A stretch of 64,000 nt of DNA from an uncultured Bacteroidales bacterium (GTDB taxonomy: Bacteria; Bacteroidota; Bacteroidia; Bacteroidales; Muribaculaceae). Numbering within the stretch: position 1 is the stretch's first letter; every line of letters begins with the position of its first letter. Where the stretch lies: assembly GCA_902776955.1 (NCBI GenBank), contig CACYSG010000004.1, positions 1-64,000 on the forward strand, given 5' to 3'. The notes below the pieces were generated by a model. That model was not told the origin of the DNA and searched no databases. It saw only the letters and a list, made by a program, of their open reading frames with translations. The position numbers and the translations under genes are program-made. Below are positions 8,848-16,880 of the stretch, piece by piece.

Positions 8848-9399
8848 TTAGTCGTCCATGCCGAGGAAGCGGCCTGAGCGGTCAAAGGTCAGCTCCATGC
8901 CATTGGCAAGCTCTACGTCAAAGCCGTGGAGTTCCTTGTTGATCTTGGTGATGGCCAGGTTTTGGTAGTTGCTTTTCACATAGGAGGAGATGCCCTGGGG
9001 AATGAAGAAGGCGGGAACGCCTTTCATGCTTTCCACTTTCTCCCACTGGTTGTTGGCGTCAAAGTCGATTTGGGTGCCGTCGCTCAGATAGACATCATAT
9101 TCCAGACCACCATGCTCGTGGTCGGCCTCGATACCGGCGATCGTGGCATTGGGGAATTGCTTCTTGATGAAGTCGGTGATGGGGGCGGGCAACGACTGGG
9201 CGTTTGCAGCGGTTGCGGCTTGGGCTTGTGCCTGGTTGGCAGCCTGGGCCTGGGCCGTATCTACAGGAGGAGTTTGCATCTGTTGCTCTTGAACAGGAGG
9301 CATGGCAGCTTGCTGCTGGGCGTCATTGTTACCGGAGCAGGACCACAGCGTAAACAGGACTACGCCGATCGATAAAACTTTCAAATTCATTTTACTCAT
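8848..9399 (-). CDS. PepSY-like domain lipoprotein
   Basis: A 183-aa predicted lipoprotein: an N-terminal hydrophobic stretch ends in LWSCS (Cys21), then a Gln/Ala-rich linker (about 25-70), then two PepSY-like (DUF2874, beta-lactamase-inhibitor-like) units. Diagnostic segments are YLSDGTQIDFDANNQWEKVE and FDVELANGMELTFDRSGRFLGMDD. Such proteins are periplasmic or surface-attached in Bacteroidetes; their ligand is unknown. It lies downstream of a related secreted protein (start 9929) on the same strand, but the 98-bp gap holds period-9 repeats. One of four paralogues in the window. Confidence 0.88.
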   Translation of the reverse strand: MSKMNLKVLSIGVVLFTLWSCSGNNDAQQQAAMPPVQEQQMQTPPVDTAQAQAANQAQAQAATAANAQSLPAPITDFIKKQFPNATIAGIEADHEHGGLEYDVYLSDGTQIDFDANNQWEKVESMKGVPAFFIPQGISSYVKSNYQNLAITKINKELHGFDVELANGMELTFDRSGRFLGMDD

Positions 9400-9412
9400 A
9401 TTATTCTAAAAA

Positions 9413-9494
9413 ATAATTGGACTTATTGGACTTATTTGACTTATTGGACCAATTGGTCTTATTTGACTAATTAGACTAATTTGACTAGTTGGGT
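9413..9494. repeat. Period-9 tandem repeat (ATTGGACTT-like)
   Basis: About nine degenerate 9-bp units (ATTGGACTT, ATTTGACTT, ATTGGACCA, ATTAGACTA and others) fill the gap between the two minus-strand PepSY-like genes. Confidence 0.85.
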
Positions 9495-9497
9495 TGG

Positions 9498-9929
9498 TTA
9501 GTCGTCGATGTCGATGACCTGGAAGGTGGGGCTGTACTCCACTTCAAGGCCGTTGTTGAGCTTCACCTCATAGCCGCGGCGGTTGCGGTCAATCTTGAGG
9601 ATGATGGCGCCGGGGAACGTGGCCTGGATGTTCGCCTTGATCTCCTCGGGAATCAGTTCCACGGGAACCTGCGAAGCGCGGCAGTCAATCTCTTTCCATG
9701 AGCCCTGCTTGTCAAACTCCACTTTCTCACCGCTCTCATATCGGATGGTGTAGTCATCCCAGTCCACAGTCACCACGAGGGGCACCTTGCCGGCAAAATA
9801 CTGCTTGTGAAACGCTTGGGCAGCCTCGGGCATCTGGTCAAAAGTAATCACTTGGTCATGGTCGGCCTTGGCAATGAAACTTGTTGCCAGCATGGCGACT
9901 AACAAAAGGATAGCTTTAATACTTTTCAT
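9498..9929 (-). CDS. PepSY-like domain secreted protein
   Basis: A 143-aa exported protein with a signal peptide (MKSIKAILLLVAMLATSFIAKA) and two PepSY-like (DUF2874) units: VDWDDYTIRYESGEKVEFD (about 60-80) and GYEVKLNNGLEVEYS (about 115-130). The paralogue at 10811 is a close match through both units, whereas the lipoproteins at 8848 and 10175 form the other subgroup. A promoter lies 40-70 bp upstream. The binding partner is unknown. Confidence 0.88.
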   Translation of the reverse strand: MKSIKAILLLVAMLATSFIAKADHDQVITFDQMPEAAQAFHKQYFAGKVPLVVTVDWDDYTIRYESGEKVEFDKQGSWKEIDCRASQVPVELIPEEIKANIQATFPGAIILKIDRNRRGYEVKLNNGLEVEYSPTFQVIDIDD

Positions 9930-9968
9930 TGTGTTGATGTTTTGAGTCTATAAATAATTTTGGCGCGG

Positions 9969-9998
9969 CAAAGGTATAACGATTATTGGAATTGCAAA
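9969..9998 (-). promoter_or_regulatory. Promoter of the PepSY-like gene 9498-9929
   Basis: -7 box TACCTTTG (plus-strand CAAAGGTA 9969-9976) and -33 TTTG (CAAA 9995-9998), spacer 18 bp; leader about 33 nt. Confidence 0.65.
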
Positions 9999-10145
9999 AC
10001 TTTTGTCAAGAATTTATTACGGGAATTGGCTCGTTTTGGGTGATAAGTGGCGCCGTTCTATTGCAAAAGCGCGGTGGAGCGTTGCGCTTGATTTCAAATA
10101 ATCGGTTTTTCTACTCTTTCTTGCTGTGTGTAAAAGAAAAAGACG

Positions 10146-10153
10146 TATATTTG
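10146..10153 (+). promoter_or_regulatory. Promoter -7 box of lipoprotein gene 10175
   Basis: TATATTTG, a perfect TAnnTTTG match, 22 bp upstream of the ATG. A CTTG at 10120-10123 is a plausible -33 element. A start codon upstream of this box (9986) is therefore unlikely. Confidence 0.55.
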
Positions 10154-10174
10154 CAGCGATTTCAAACAATTTTA

Positions 10175-10618
10175 ATGAAAATGAAGAGATTTCTGCCATT
10201 AGGCATTTTCGCCTTACTTTTATTGATGATGACGGCCTGCAGCGACAAGCCTGTTGTTCCCGAGCAGTTACCTGTTCCGGTCAAGACGTTTGTCCAGCAG
10301 ACCTATCCGGGCGAGGCCATCACCTTTGCCCAGAAAGACCTTGAGTTGTTCGGTTGGCAATATGAAGTTTTCCTGGCCGACGGCACTCACATCGAGTTTG
10401 ACACCGACGACATGTGGTACAAGATCGAGAGCCCCGCGACCCGACCTGTTCCCGCACAGTTGATACCGGCTCCCATCGCTACGCATCTCCAGACCAATTT
10501 CCCCGGTGTGTTCGTCACCAAGATTGACAAGGACCGTAACGGCTATGAGATTGAGCTGGCCACCGGCATCGAGCTCAAGTACAACAGTCAAGGTGCCCTG
10601 ATGGAAATGGACGATTAA
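10175..10618 (+). CDS. PepSY-like domain lipoprotein
   Basis: A 147-aa lipoprotein. I place the start at 10175 (MKMKRFLPLG) rather than the upstream in-frame ATG at 9986: the signal peptide and lipobox (LLLMMTACS) begin here and the promoter -7 box lies at 10146. Two PepSY-like units follow, with FLADGTHIEFDTDDMWYKIE (about 60-80) and GYEIELATGIELKYN near the C-terminus. Closest relative in the window is the lipoprotein at 8848. Divergent from the gene at 9498. Role unknown. Confidence 0.85.
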   Translation: MKMKRFLPLGIFALLLLMMTACSDKPVVPEQLPVPVKTFVQQTYPGEAITFAQKDLELFGWQYEVFLADGTHIEFDTDDMWYKIESPATRPVPAQLIPAPIATHLQTNFPGVFVTKIDKDRNGYEIELATGIELKYNSQGALMEMDD

Positions 10619-10760
10619 GAGCTCGCGTTGCTCGCTTTGCTCGCAGCGCGAGCAGTTTAGAGTTTAGGGTATAGAGTTTAGAGGGGGATTTGCTCGCTGC
10701 GCTCGCAGTTTAGAGTTTAGAGTTTAGAGAATAGAGTTTAGAGTTTAGTGGGCATCCGCC
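10619..10760. repeat. Period-7 TTTAGAG arrays with GCTCGC palindromes (right, inverted copy)
   Basis: GC palindromes of the GCTCGCTGCGCTCGC type alternate with TTTAGAGTTTAGGG-like heptads and end at GGCATCCGC (10751-10759). In reverse complement this matches the composite at 8735-8847, giving an inverted pair around three PepSY-like genes. Confidence 0.85.
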
Positions 10761-10810
10761 GTGTAGTGACAAAAAACGAACGACAAAAAACTAAAAACTA
10801 AATAACTTTT

Positions 10811-11251
10811 ATGAAGAAGATTAAATTTTTCCTGTTGATGGCTATGGTCATGACCATGAGCCTGACGATGAGTGCCGACGATGATGACCGCGTGATTACC
10901 TACGATCAGCTGCCTCAGGCCGCTCAGACCTTCCTCAAGGCGAATTTCGCCACTAAGGTGCCCCTGCTGGTAACCGCCGACTGGGACGATTTCACCATCC
11001 GCTACGAGAGTGGTGAGAAGATTGAATTTGACAAGAATGGCAACTGGAAGGACATCGAGTGCTACAGCAGCAAGGTGCCAGCCGACGTTGTTCCTGCCCA
11101 GATCGGCAGCTACATCAGCCAGAACTATCCCGGCAAGTCGGTTATCAAGCTGGAGCGTCATCGCAGCGTCTATGAGGTGAAGCTCAACAACGGCATGGAG
11201 ATTGAGTTCAACCGCAATTTCCAGGTCATCGACATGGACTACGACGATTGA
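10811..11251 (+). CDS. PepSY-like domain secreted protein
   Basis: A 146-aa exported protein with a signal peptide (MKKIKFFLLMAMVMTMSLTMSA) followed by an acidic DDDD start of the mature chain. The two PepSY-like (DUF2874) units carry ADWDDFTIRYESGEKIEFD and YEVKLNNGMEIEFNRNFQVI, close to the protein at 9498. Its A-rich ribosome-binding region is typical of Bacteroidales. Separated from the preceding lipoprotein gene by the inverted repeat array. Function unknown. Confidence 0.88.
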   Translation: MKKIKFFLLMAMVMTMSLTMSADDDDRVITYDQLPQAAQTFLKANFATKVPLLVTADWDDFTIRYESGEKIEFDKNGNWKDIECYSSKVPADVVPAQIGSYISQNYPGKSVIKLERHRSVYEVKLNNGMEIEFNRNFQVIDMDYDD

Positions 11252-11333
11252 TGTCGTCATTGTATCAATAAACAAGGGGGAGGGGATGGCATCATGAGAT
11301 AATGGCATTTCCTCCCTTTTTTATCAAGTAAGC

Positions 11334-12212
11334 GTGGACTTTAGAAAAGCATATACACGATTCAGGCAATGGCAGCTGGACCCGTTTGCTTACAAGCTTA
11401 ACGACCCGTCGCCGCACCATTGTGTCAACTGCGGTAATGACTATGTGGGCAATTTCTGCCCCATCTGTTCACAGCGTGAGGGCATGGGGGCCATCACGTG
11501 GCGCAGTGTGCTCCTGAGCATCGGCGAGTTGTGGGGCCTGCACAACCGTTCGTTGTTGTACTCGCTGGTGCAGCTGTTCTTCCGTCCGGGTTACTTCATC
11601 AGCGACTACATCAGCGGCAAGCGGCAGGTGAGTTTCCCGCCGGTCAAGATGCTGGCAATTGTCGCGCTGCTGGGCCTCCTTGTCGATTATCTTATAGGTA
11701 GCCCCATCGGCGGTGTATTCAATAATGACTTCGATTTTGCGGGCGACAAGATGCTGTTCATCGACAACGCCTTTGAGTGGATGAACCTCCACCCCGACGT
11801 GATGTCGTTAATCCTGCTGTCTTACCTGATTATCCCCAACTATTTCATCTATCGCCATGCCCCGCGCAACCCGCGCCACACCTTGCCTCAGGGCTTTTTC
11901 ATTCAAGTGTTCACGGCCATCGCTTTTCTGGTCTTCAACTTGTTTGATGATCTCACATCCTGGCATTTGTTCACGTTCGTGTTAGGAAATGTCTGGACCT
12001 ATGTCGCTTACAAGCAGCTCTTTGGCTATGGCTGGTGGGGAGCACTGTGGCGTGTGGTTTTGGCTTTGGTCTGCGCCCACCTGCTGGCGTTGCTCATGTT
12101 GGGAATAGACTTCAGCATTCACATGATACAGAGCGGAGATTCCAATTTTGTCGATGGGTTTAAGCTCTTTATAAAGTTGCTCAACAGGATGTTGACCAAC
12201 ACCGATGTATAA
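11334..12212 (+). CDS. DUF3667 domain membrane protein (GTG start)
   Basis: A 292-aa membrane protein of the DUF3667 family. The N-terminus (about 20-45) is a zinc-ribbon-like CVNCG...FCPICSQ, followed by the family signature GLHNRSLLYSLVQLFFRPGYFISDYISGKRQVSFPPVKML (abbreviated here; about 65-105). Four or five hydrophobic segments follow (about 100-120, 155-175, 190-210, 220-265). The start is a GTG; its tandem paralogue at 12308 also uses GTG and aligns from the first residue (MDFRKAYTRFRQWQLD / MDIKAIYRRFRQWQLN), which supports both starts. Biochemical role is not known. Confidence 0.88.
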   Translation: MDFRKAYTRFRQWQLDPFAYKLNDPSPHHCVNCGNDYVGNFCPICSQREGMGAITWRSVLLSIGELWGLHNRSLLYSLVQLFFRPGYFISDYISGKRQVSFPPVKMLAIVALLGLLVDYLIGSPIGGVFNNDFDFAGDKMLFIDNAFEWMNLHPDVMSLILLSYLIIPNYFIYRHAPRNPRHTLPQGFFIQVFTAIAFLVFNLFDDLTSWHLFTFVLGNVWTYVAYKQLFGYGWWGALWRVVLALVCAHLLALLMLGIDFSIHMIQSGDSNFVDGFKLFIKLLNRMLTNTDV

Positions 12213-12307
12213 TATAATGAATTGTCCCTCCCCCTTGTCCCTTAGACGGCCTGCGGGCTCGGTCATGGCCATTGGGGTTGATTGATGATACAGTCTTATA
12301 ACAAACA

Positions 12308-13288
12308 GTGGATATCAAAGCGATATATCGACGTTTCAGGCAATGGCAGTTGAACCCTGTTGACAATGAGTTCACCTCGTCACGGCCCAGCCTGTGCAAC
12401 AACTGTGGGCATGAATTTGTGGGCAATTATTGCCCCTATTGCTCGCAGAAGCGCGGCATCGGACGCATCACGTGGAAGAGTGTGGCTAAGGGCATCGGCG
12501 AGGTATGGGGCCTGCACAACCGTTCGATGTTTTACACGCTGGTGCAGCTTTTCCTGCGCCCGGGCTACTTTATCAGCGATTACATCGGCGGTAAGCGTCA
12601 GGTGAGTTTCCCGCCGGTCAAGATGCTGGTGCTCATCGGCGTGCTGGGTGTGATTATCGATTTCCTCACGGGTGCCATCCACGGCATGGTCTATAGCCAT
12701 GGCGAAAAGATGGGCTATGTCAACGATGTGTTCAACTGGCTCAATGTCCATGTCAACGGAATGTTCCCGCCTCCCAGCGAGTACCTGAGTGACGTGCTCA
12801 ACTGGCTCAACACCCACCCCGACGTGTTCTCGCTCATTCTGCTGTCGTTCCTGGTAATCCCCATCTATTTCATTTTCCGCTTTGCCCCGCGCAACACGCG
12901 TCACTCCATCCCCCAGGGTTTCTTCATCCAGGTGTTCAGCGCCGCCGTGTTCATGGTGATGAACATGTTATACGATATCACTGCGCTGGGATGGCTCGTG
13001 GTGCTTCTCTCGATAGTATTGATCTTTGTCACCTACAAGCAACTGTTTGGCTACGGCTTGTGGGGCACCCTGTGGCGCCTGGTCATGGCCTTTTTGTGTG
13101 CATTCACGCTGCTGTCCGTCATGCTCAACTTCAACTATGGAATCTATCTGCTAGAACAGGGTAATGAGGAAACAGCCCGGGGATTCTTCCTTAACGTCCC
13201 GATAGCCCTCCTGATACTCATCGTCATCCTTGCCGCCTGCTATTTCATCAGCAGGCCCCGCAAACCCAAACCCGACACCACGACCTGA
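12308..13288 (+). CDS. DUF3667 domain membrane protein (GTG start), tandem paralogue
   Basis: A 326-aa paralogue of the preceding gene, 95 bp downstream. It shares the zinc-ribbon-like CNNCG...YCPYCSQ, the GLHNRSMFYTLVQLFLRPGYF signature and the same membrane plan. It carries an extra approx. 30-residue segment near residues 140-170 in which NVFNWLNVHVNG-like and VLNWLNTHPDV motifs repeat, apparently an internal duplication of the loop that occurs once in the first paralogue (AFEWMNLHPDV). A short charged tail (RPRKPKPDTTT) ends the protein. Function unknown; tandem duplication is evident. Confidence 0.88.
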   Translation: MDIKAIYRRFRQWQLNPVDNEFTSSRPSLCNNCGHEFVGNYCPYCSQKRGIGRITWKSVAKGIGEVWGLHNRSMFYTLVQLFLRPGYFISDYIGGKRQVSFPPVKMLVLIGVLGVIIDFLTGAIHGMVYSHGEKMGYVNDVFNWLNVHVNGMFPPPSEYLSDVLNWLNTHPDVFSLILLSFLVIPIYFIFRFAPRNTRHSIPQGFFIQVFSAAVFMVMNMLYDITALGWLVVLLSIVLIFVTYKQLFGYGLWGTLWRLVMAFLCAFTLLSVMLNFNYGIYLLEQGNEETARGFFLNVPIALLILIVILAACYFISRPRKPKPDTTT

Positions 13289-13318
13289 CACCGTCGTCCC
13301 GCGCAAAGGCGCTGTAGA

Positions 13319-13360
13319 ACGGACAAAACGGACAGAACGGATGAAACGGATAAAACGGGG
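13319..13360. repeat. Period-9 tandem repeat (ACGGACAAA-like)
   Basis: Four degenerate 9-bp units (GGACAAAAC, GGACAGAAC, GGATGAAAC, GGATAAAAC) directly after the second DUF3667 gene. The same unit type occurs at 53133-53170 and inside the chromate-transporter gene near 25470-25545. Confidence 0.8.
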
Positions 13361-13404
13361 CAGCCGCAGGCTCAGGTGCCCCGCGCTAAGGTTTCAATGG
13401 CTTT

Positions 13405-13423
13405 AAACTAATTTTTTTAGTTT
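13405..13423 (+). promoter_or_regulatory. Candidate BlaI-family operator 1
   Basis: Inverted repeat AAACTAA-N5-TTAGTTT. Its core ACTAA-N5-TTAGT is identical to operator 2; centre at 13414, 86 bp upstream of the repressor start. Confidence 0.65.
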
Positions 13424-13446
13424 TTTAACTTAAATTGTTTGGTTTA

Positions 13447-13465
13447 TAACTAAAACATTTAGTTA
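13447..13465 (+). promoter_or_regulatory. Candidate BlaI-family operator 2
   Basis: Perfect dyad TAACTAAA-N3-TTTAGTTA, centre 13456, exactly 42 bp (four helical turns) from operator 1. It sits against the likely -7 region (TTAATTTG at 13463-13470), so binding would block the promoter of the blaI-like gene. Confidence 0.7.
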
Positions 13466-13499
13466 ATTTGCATCGTGAAACTGAAAAATAGGCGTAATT

Positions 13500-13865
13500 A
13501 TGAAACCATTGACTCAAAAAGAAGAGGAAATCATGGAGCGCATGTGGGATCACGGCCCCTTGCTGGTCAAGGAGTTGCAGGCCTATTATGACGACCCCAA
13601 GCCCCATGTGAACACCTTGTCCACCCTGATCAAGATTTTGGAGGAAAAGGGCTTCGTGGGCCACAAAGCCATCACGGCGCGCTGTTTCCAGTATTTTGCT
13701 CGCATCAGCCGCGAGGACTATCGCGGCGGCTCGTTGACCAACGTGGTCAACAAGTTCTTCGGCAAGTCCTACCTGAGTGCCGTCTCGGCTCTGGTCAAGA
13801 GCGAGAAAATCAGCGTGGAGGACCTGAAGGAACTTATCCGTGAAGTGGAAGAGAACAACCAATAA
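13500..13865 (+). CDS. BlaI/MecI-family transcriptional repressor
   Basis: A 121-aa winged-helix repressor (Penicillinase_R family). It opens with the typical LTQKEEEIMERMWDHGPLLVKEL, has the recognition region PHVNTLSTLIKILEEKGFVGHK (about 38-60) and a C-terminal helical dimerisation part (about 85-121). In the BlaR/MecR paradigm such repressors are inactivated by proteolysis after a membrane M56 peptidase senses a signal; such a peptidase is encoded two genes downstream. Two matched dyads in the promoter are the likely autoregulatory operators. No beta-lactamase is nearby, so the signal here is probably not beta-lactam specific. Confidence 0.93.
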   Translation: MKPLTQKEEEIMERMWDHGPLLVKELQAYYDDPKPHVNTLSTLIKILEEKGFVGHKAITARCFQYFARISREDYRGGSLTNVVNKFFGKSYLSAVSALVKSEKISVEDLKELIREVEENNQ

Positions 13866-13883
13866 CAAAAAACCTCATTCGCC

Positions 13884-15137
13884 ATGTCGCTTCTCTCTCA
13901 TATCAAACCTCAGTGCAAATTGACCCAATGGAATCAATTTTTGCACCTGATGCTCGCGGGAAGCAGCCATCAATTGCAAGTCATCGCTCTTGCGGTCTTG
14001 TTATCGACGGCAACGGTGGCATTGAGCAATGACAGTATCCCGTTCCTGTACCGTTCGCATCTCTATGTCACGGCCTGTATCAACAATGAGCATCAAGCCA
14101 ATGTCATCTTTGACACGGGTGGCTCTAACCTCTTCGGCATCGACAGTGTCTATTTCTCGGCCTCTGGTTGGCATCCGCAGGACATCGGCTGGGGCAGGAC
14201 GGGTGGCGCTGCAGGCGCTACCAAAGTTAAAGTCATCTTTGACCCTACAGCGTTGAGCATCGGGTCGTTGAGCAGCACTTACCAGATGGTGCCGATCTTC
14301 AAGTTGAGGGATGTGATTGATTGTCATGTCGATGGCGTCTGGGGCATCAAGGACATTGAGCACCATCCGTTGGAAATTAACTTTGAACACGGTTACCTGA
14401 AGTATTACACCGATGGGAATCCGCCGGTTGAGGGCTATGAGAAATTGCCAATCCGTTTCGAGAACCATCGAATCCAGGTTCAGGCCGAGGTCCTCATTGG
14501 CGGCAAGAGCATCCAGGGATGGTTTCTCCTGGACACGGGCTCGGGCAGTACGGTCGATTTCTCGGCTAGCGCGGTCAAGCAGTTTGCTCTCGAATCGCTG
14601 CCTGGCAAGAGATATATTAAGGACATGACCCAGTTTGGCATCGGCGACAAGGCCCAAGAGGCCATCATCGTCATGCAATCGCAGCAAATCGTCATCGGCA
14701 CCGACACCACCAGCAACGAGGTCATTTCCTATCTGCCTGACGGGACAGGTGCCTTCGGCGAGAGAGAATATGCCGGTGTCATCGGCAATGGAATGTTATC
14801 CAAATTTAATTTGATTATCGACATTGCACACAACGCCCTCTACCTCAAGCGCTTCAAGGAAGACCTGCCTTTCAAGCCCAATTATGACTTCGCTTTCAGG
14901 AACCGCACCGACATCGGCGAGGGCTGGATCGTGTCAATGCTCACGCGCAATGGTGACGCCTCCCGTGCGGGCCTGCAATTGAACGACCGCATCACGGCCA
15001 TCAACGGCAGACCCGTGGAGGACTACACCTGGCTAGAAGAATACCGCCTCGACAGGCTGCCTGAAATCACACTTGACGTGACAGGCACCAACGGCGAGTC
15101 CAAACAAATCACGCTTTCACCCGCCCTCAGGTGGTAA
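13884..15137 (+). CDS. Secreted retropepsin-like aspartic protease with C-terminal PDZ domain
   Basis: A 417-aa protein with an N-terminal hydrophobic export segment (about 33-49), then two aspartic-protease lobes, each with a catalytic-type motif: FDTGGSN (Asp77) and LDTGSGS (Asp217). A PDZ domain follows (about 345-415, DASRAGLQLNDRITAINGRPV). This is the clan-AA protease plus PDZ plan found in Bacteroidetes envelope proteins. It starts 18 bp after the repressor stop and precedes the M56-TonB gene by 40 bp, so it is probably in the same operon. It may process an envelope substrate in the sensing pathway; that role is inference. Confidence 0.87.
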   Translation: MSLLSHIKPQCKLTQWNQFLHLMLAGSSHQLQVIALAVLLSTATVALSNDSIPFLYRSHLYVTACINNEHQANVIFDTGGSNLFGIDSVYFSASGWHPQDIGWGRTGGAAGATKVKVIFDPTALSIGSLSSTYQMVPIFKLRDVIDCHVDGVWGIKDIEHHPLEINFEHGYLKYYTDGNPPVEGYEKLPIRFENHRIQVQAEVLIGGKSIQGWFLLDTGSGSTVDFSASAVKQFALESLPGKRYIKDMTQFGIGDKAQEAIIVMQSQQIVIGTDTTSNEVISYLPDGTGAFGEREYAGVIGNGMLSKFNLIIDIAHNALYLKRFKEDLPFKPNYDFAFRNRTDIGEGWIVSMLTRNGDASRAGLQLNDRITAINGRPVEDYTWLEEYRLDRLPEITLDVTGTNGESKQITLSPALRW

Positions 15138-15177
15138 TCACCTGTTAGTTAAACAATAAATAATACAACACAACGAT

Positions 15178-16512
15178 ATGGAAACCTCGATGTTACTCAT
15201 CTATCAACTCAAAGTGGGCTTGTGCCTCATCGCCTTCTACCTGTTGTGGAAGTTGCTGCTCAGCCGCGAGACGTTCCACCGCTTCAACCGCGTGGCGCTG
15301 CTCATGGCCATGGCGCTGGCACTGGTGCTGCCCTTAATCAAGATTACCTTCAACAACGTGTCGCCGGCAGTTCAGCAGATGATTGTGCTCGACGAGATCG
15401 TTGTAGGCAACGCAAATGCGGCGCAGCAATCCTCGCCATTGTCGCAGTGGACTGTGATGGGCGTGATAGCGGCGATCTATATTCTGGGAATGGTCGTGGT
15501 GTTCGTGTGGCACTGGCATGGAAAGTGGCAACTGAACCGCCTGCTCAGTCAGGGCAGGGTGGTGCGGTGTGATGGCGGCATCGTGCTGCATGTGCTGCCT
15601 GGCGACCCGTCACCGTTCAGCTACTTCAATCACGTCGTTATCGGCGAGAAGGATTATCATGACAACCCCACCGAAATCCTGGTGCACGAGGCGGCACATA
15701 TCTCCCTGAAGCACTCGTGGGACGTGGGCTTCATGAGCCTGCTCACCGTTTTCCAGTGGTGGAACCCTGCCGCCTGGCTGATGTGCCGCGAGATGAAGCA
15801 GATACACGAATATGAGGCCGATCAGGCCGTACTCAACAATGGCATCGATGCCCGGCAGTACCAGTTGCTGCTGATCAAGAAGTCCGTCGGGGACCAGCTA
15901 TTCTCGATGGCAAATAACTTCAATTATCAATCTTTAAAAAAACGAATCCGTATGATGACGATTAAGAAAAGCAGCCGATGGAAAACTTTGCGTGCGCTGG
16001 CTGTGGTGCCCGTGATTGCATTGGCGCTGTTGGCATTTGCCAACCCTGAAATGAATACAGCACCAGTGGCGGGCCAGATGGAAAAGACTGGCTCTGAGGT
16101 AGCTCCTGCGACCAAGGCGGTACAGGTTACCGATGACCAGCAGACCGGCAAGGACAAAGAGTCTCGTATCTATCACTCGGTTGAACAGATGCCCCGTTTC
16201 CCGGGCGGCGAAGCTGCGCTGATGAGATACTTGCAAGAGAATATTCAATATCCTGCCGAGGCAGCCAAGAACAACATTCAGGGACGCGTTGTCGTCCAGT
16301 TTGTGGTCGAAAAGGATGGCCATATTGGCGAGGTCAAGGTCGTTCGCCCAGTGAGCGAGGAATTGGATGCCGAGGCCGTGCGTGTTATCAAGACATTGCC
16401 TGATTTCGAACCTGGCCGCCAGAACGGTGAGGCCGTAGCCGTGTGGTACACGGTGCCTGTTTCTTTCATTGTGAGAGGGGATTCCGTCAAGCAGCAAACT
16501 CCTGAAAAATGA
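15178..16512 (+). CDS. M56 (BlaR1-type) membrane metallopeptidase fused to a TonB C-terminal domain
   Basis: A 444-aa inner-membrane protein. Membrane segments lie near 1-25, 38-55, 95-115 and 275-293. Between them is a zinc-peptidase site HEAAH (170-174) with downstream EYEADQAVL, as in BlaR1/MecR1. After the last membrane helix comes a periplasmic TonB-type domain (about 335-435; MPRFPGGEAALMRYLQENI, then GRVVVQFVVEKDGHIGEVKV). This peptidase-TonB fusion is common in Bacteroidetes. Paired with a BlaI repressor it is expected to sense an envelope signal and trigger repressor cleavage; the TonB part could link it to an outer-membrane receptor. A terminator follows. Confidence 0.93.
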   Translation: METSMLLIYQLKVGLCLIAFYLLWKLLLSRETFHRFNRVALLMAMALALVLPLIKITFNNVSPAVQQMIVLDEIVVGNANAAQQSSPLSQWTVMGVIAAIYILGMVVVFVWHWHGKWQLNRLLSQGRVVRCDGGIVLHVLPGDPSPFSYFNHVVIGEKDYHDNPTEILVHEAAHISLKHSWDVGFMSLLTVFQWWNPAAWLMCREMKQIHEYEADQAVLNNGIDARQYQLLLIKKSVGDQLFSMANNFNYQSLKKRIRMMTIKKSSRWKTLRALAVVPVIALALLAFANPEMNTAPVAGQMEKTGSEVAPATKAVQVTDDQQTGKDKESRIYHSVEQMPRFPGGEAALMRYLQENIQYPAEAAKNNIQGRVVVQFVVEKDGHIGEVKVVRPVSEELDAEAVRVIKTLPDFEPGRQNGEAVAVWYTVPVSFIVRGDSVKQQTPEK

Positions 16513-16527
16513 TTCTCGCACTTAAAC

Positions 16528-16567
16528 AACAAGGCGCCGGGGCCGTAACGACCTCGGCGCCTTGTTG
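16528..16567 (+). terminator. Terminator hairpin after the BlaI-M56 operon
   Basis: CAACAAGGCGCCG and CTCGGCGCCTTGTTG arms form a strong stem 15 bp after the stop codon. The T tract is poor (GGATATT), so it may be a stabilising 3' hairpin. Confidence 0.6.
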
Positions 16568-16613
16568 GATATTATCAGGGTGTCCGGTAAAAAAGAATTG
16601 ATTTAGATGCCAC

Positions 16614-16720
16614 AGGATGTAGGGCCTCGCCTTGGCGTGGCCGCACCGCCAGCGACCGTCCCCTTTCCATGCGTATGCCAGCTAACGGCTAACGGCTAAT
16701 GGCTAACGGCTTAGAACAAA
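16614..16720. repeat. Intergenic repeats: GCCTCGCCTTGGC element and period-7 CTAACGG tract
   Basis: TAGGGCCTCGCCTTGGCGTG (16620-16639) recurs near 31993 and, inverted, near 32280. A heptad tract of CTAACGG/CTAATGG units lies at about 16680-16712. Apart from the downstream promoter nothing else is seen in the gap 16513-16880. Confidence 0.75.
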
Positions 16721-16802
16721 TCTTGGCGCCTTAGCATGGGGCTACGGTACAAAAGTGGCCGGATTGTGCTGTACCGTTTTTTATGGAATTGAGTAATCAT
16801 AA

Positions 16803-16834
16803 TTTGGATTTTTGTGCGAGAATTGTTACCTTTG
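16803..16834 (+). promoter_or_regulatory. Promoter of the BspA-like gene
   Basis: -33 TTTG (16803-16806), 20-bp spacer, -7 TACCTTTG (16827-16834). Predicted start near 16841, leader about 40 nt. Confidence 0.75.
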
Positions 16835-16880
16835 AGGCCAAATAACATTCTTATAATATTAACCTTTAAAAGCTAGAAAA

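Noticed and set aside
9986..10174. N-terminal extension of the lipoprotein at 10175
   Set aside because: It would start upstream of the -7 box and bury the lipobox inside the protein.
13500..16512. Beta-lactam resistance locus
   Set aside because: A BlaI-type repressor and M56 peptidase are present but no beta-lactamase or PBP gene; such pairs are general sensors in Bacteroidetes.
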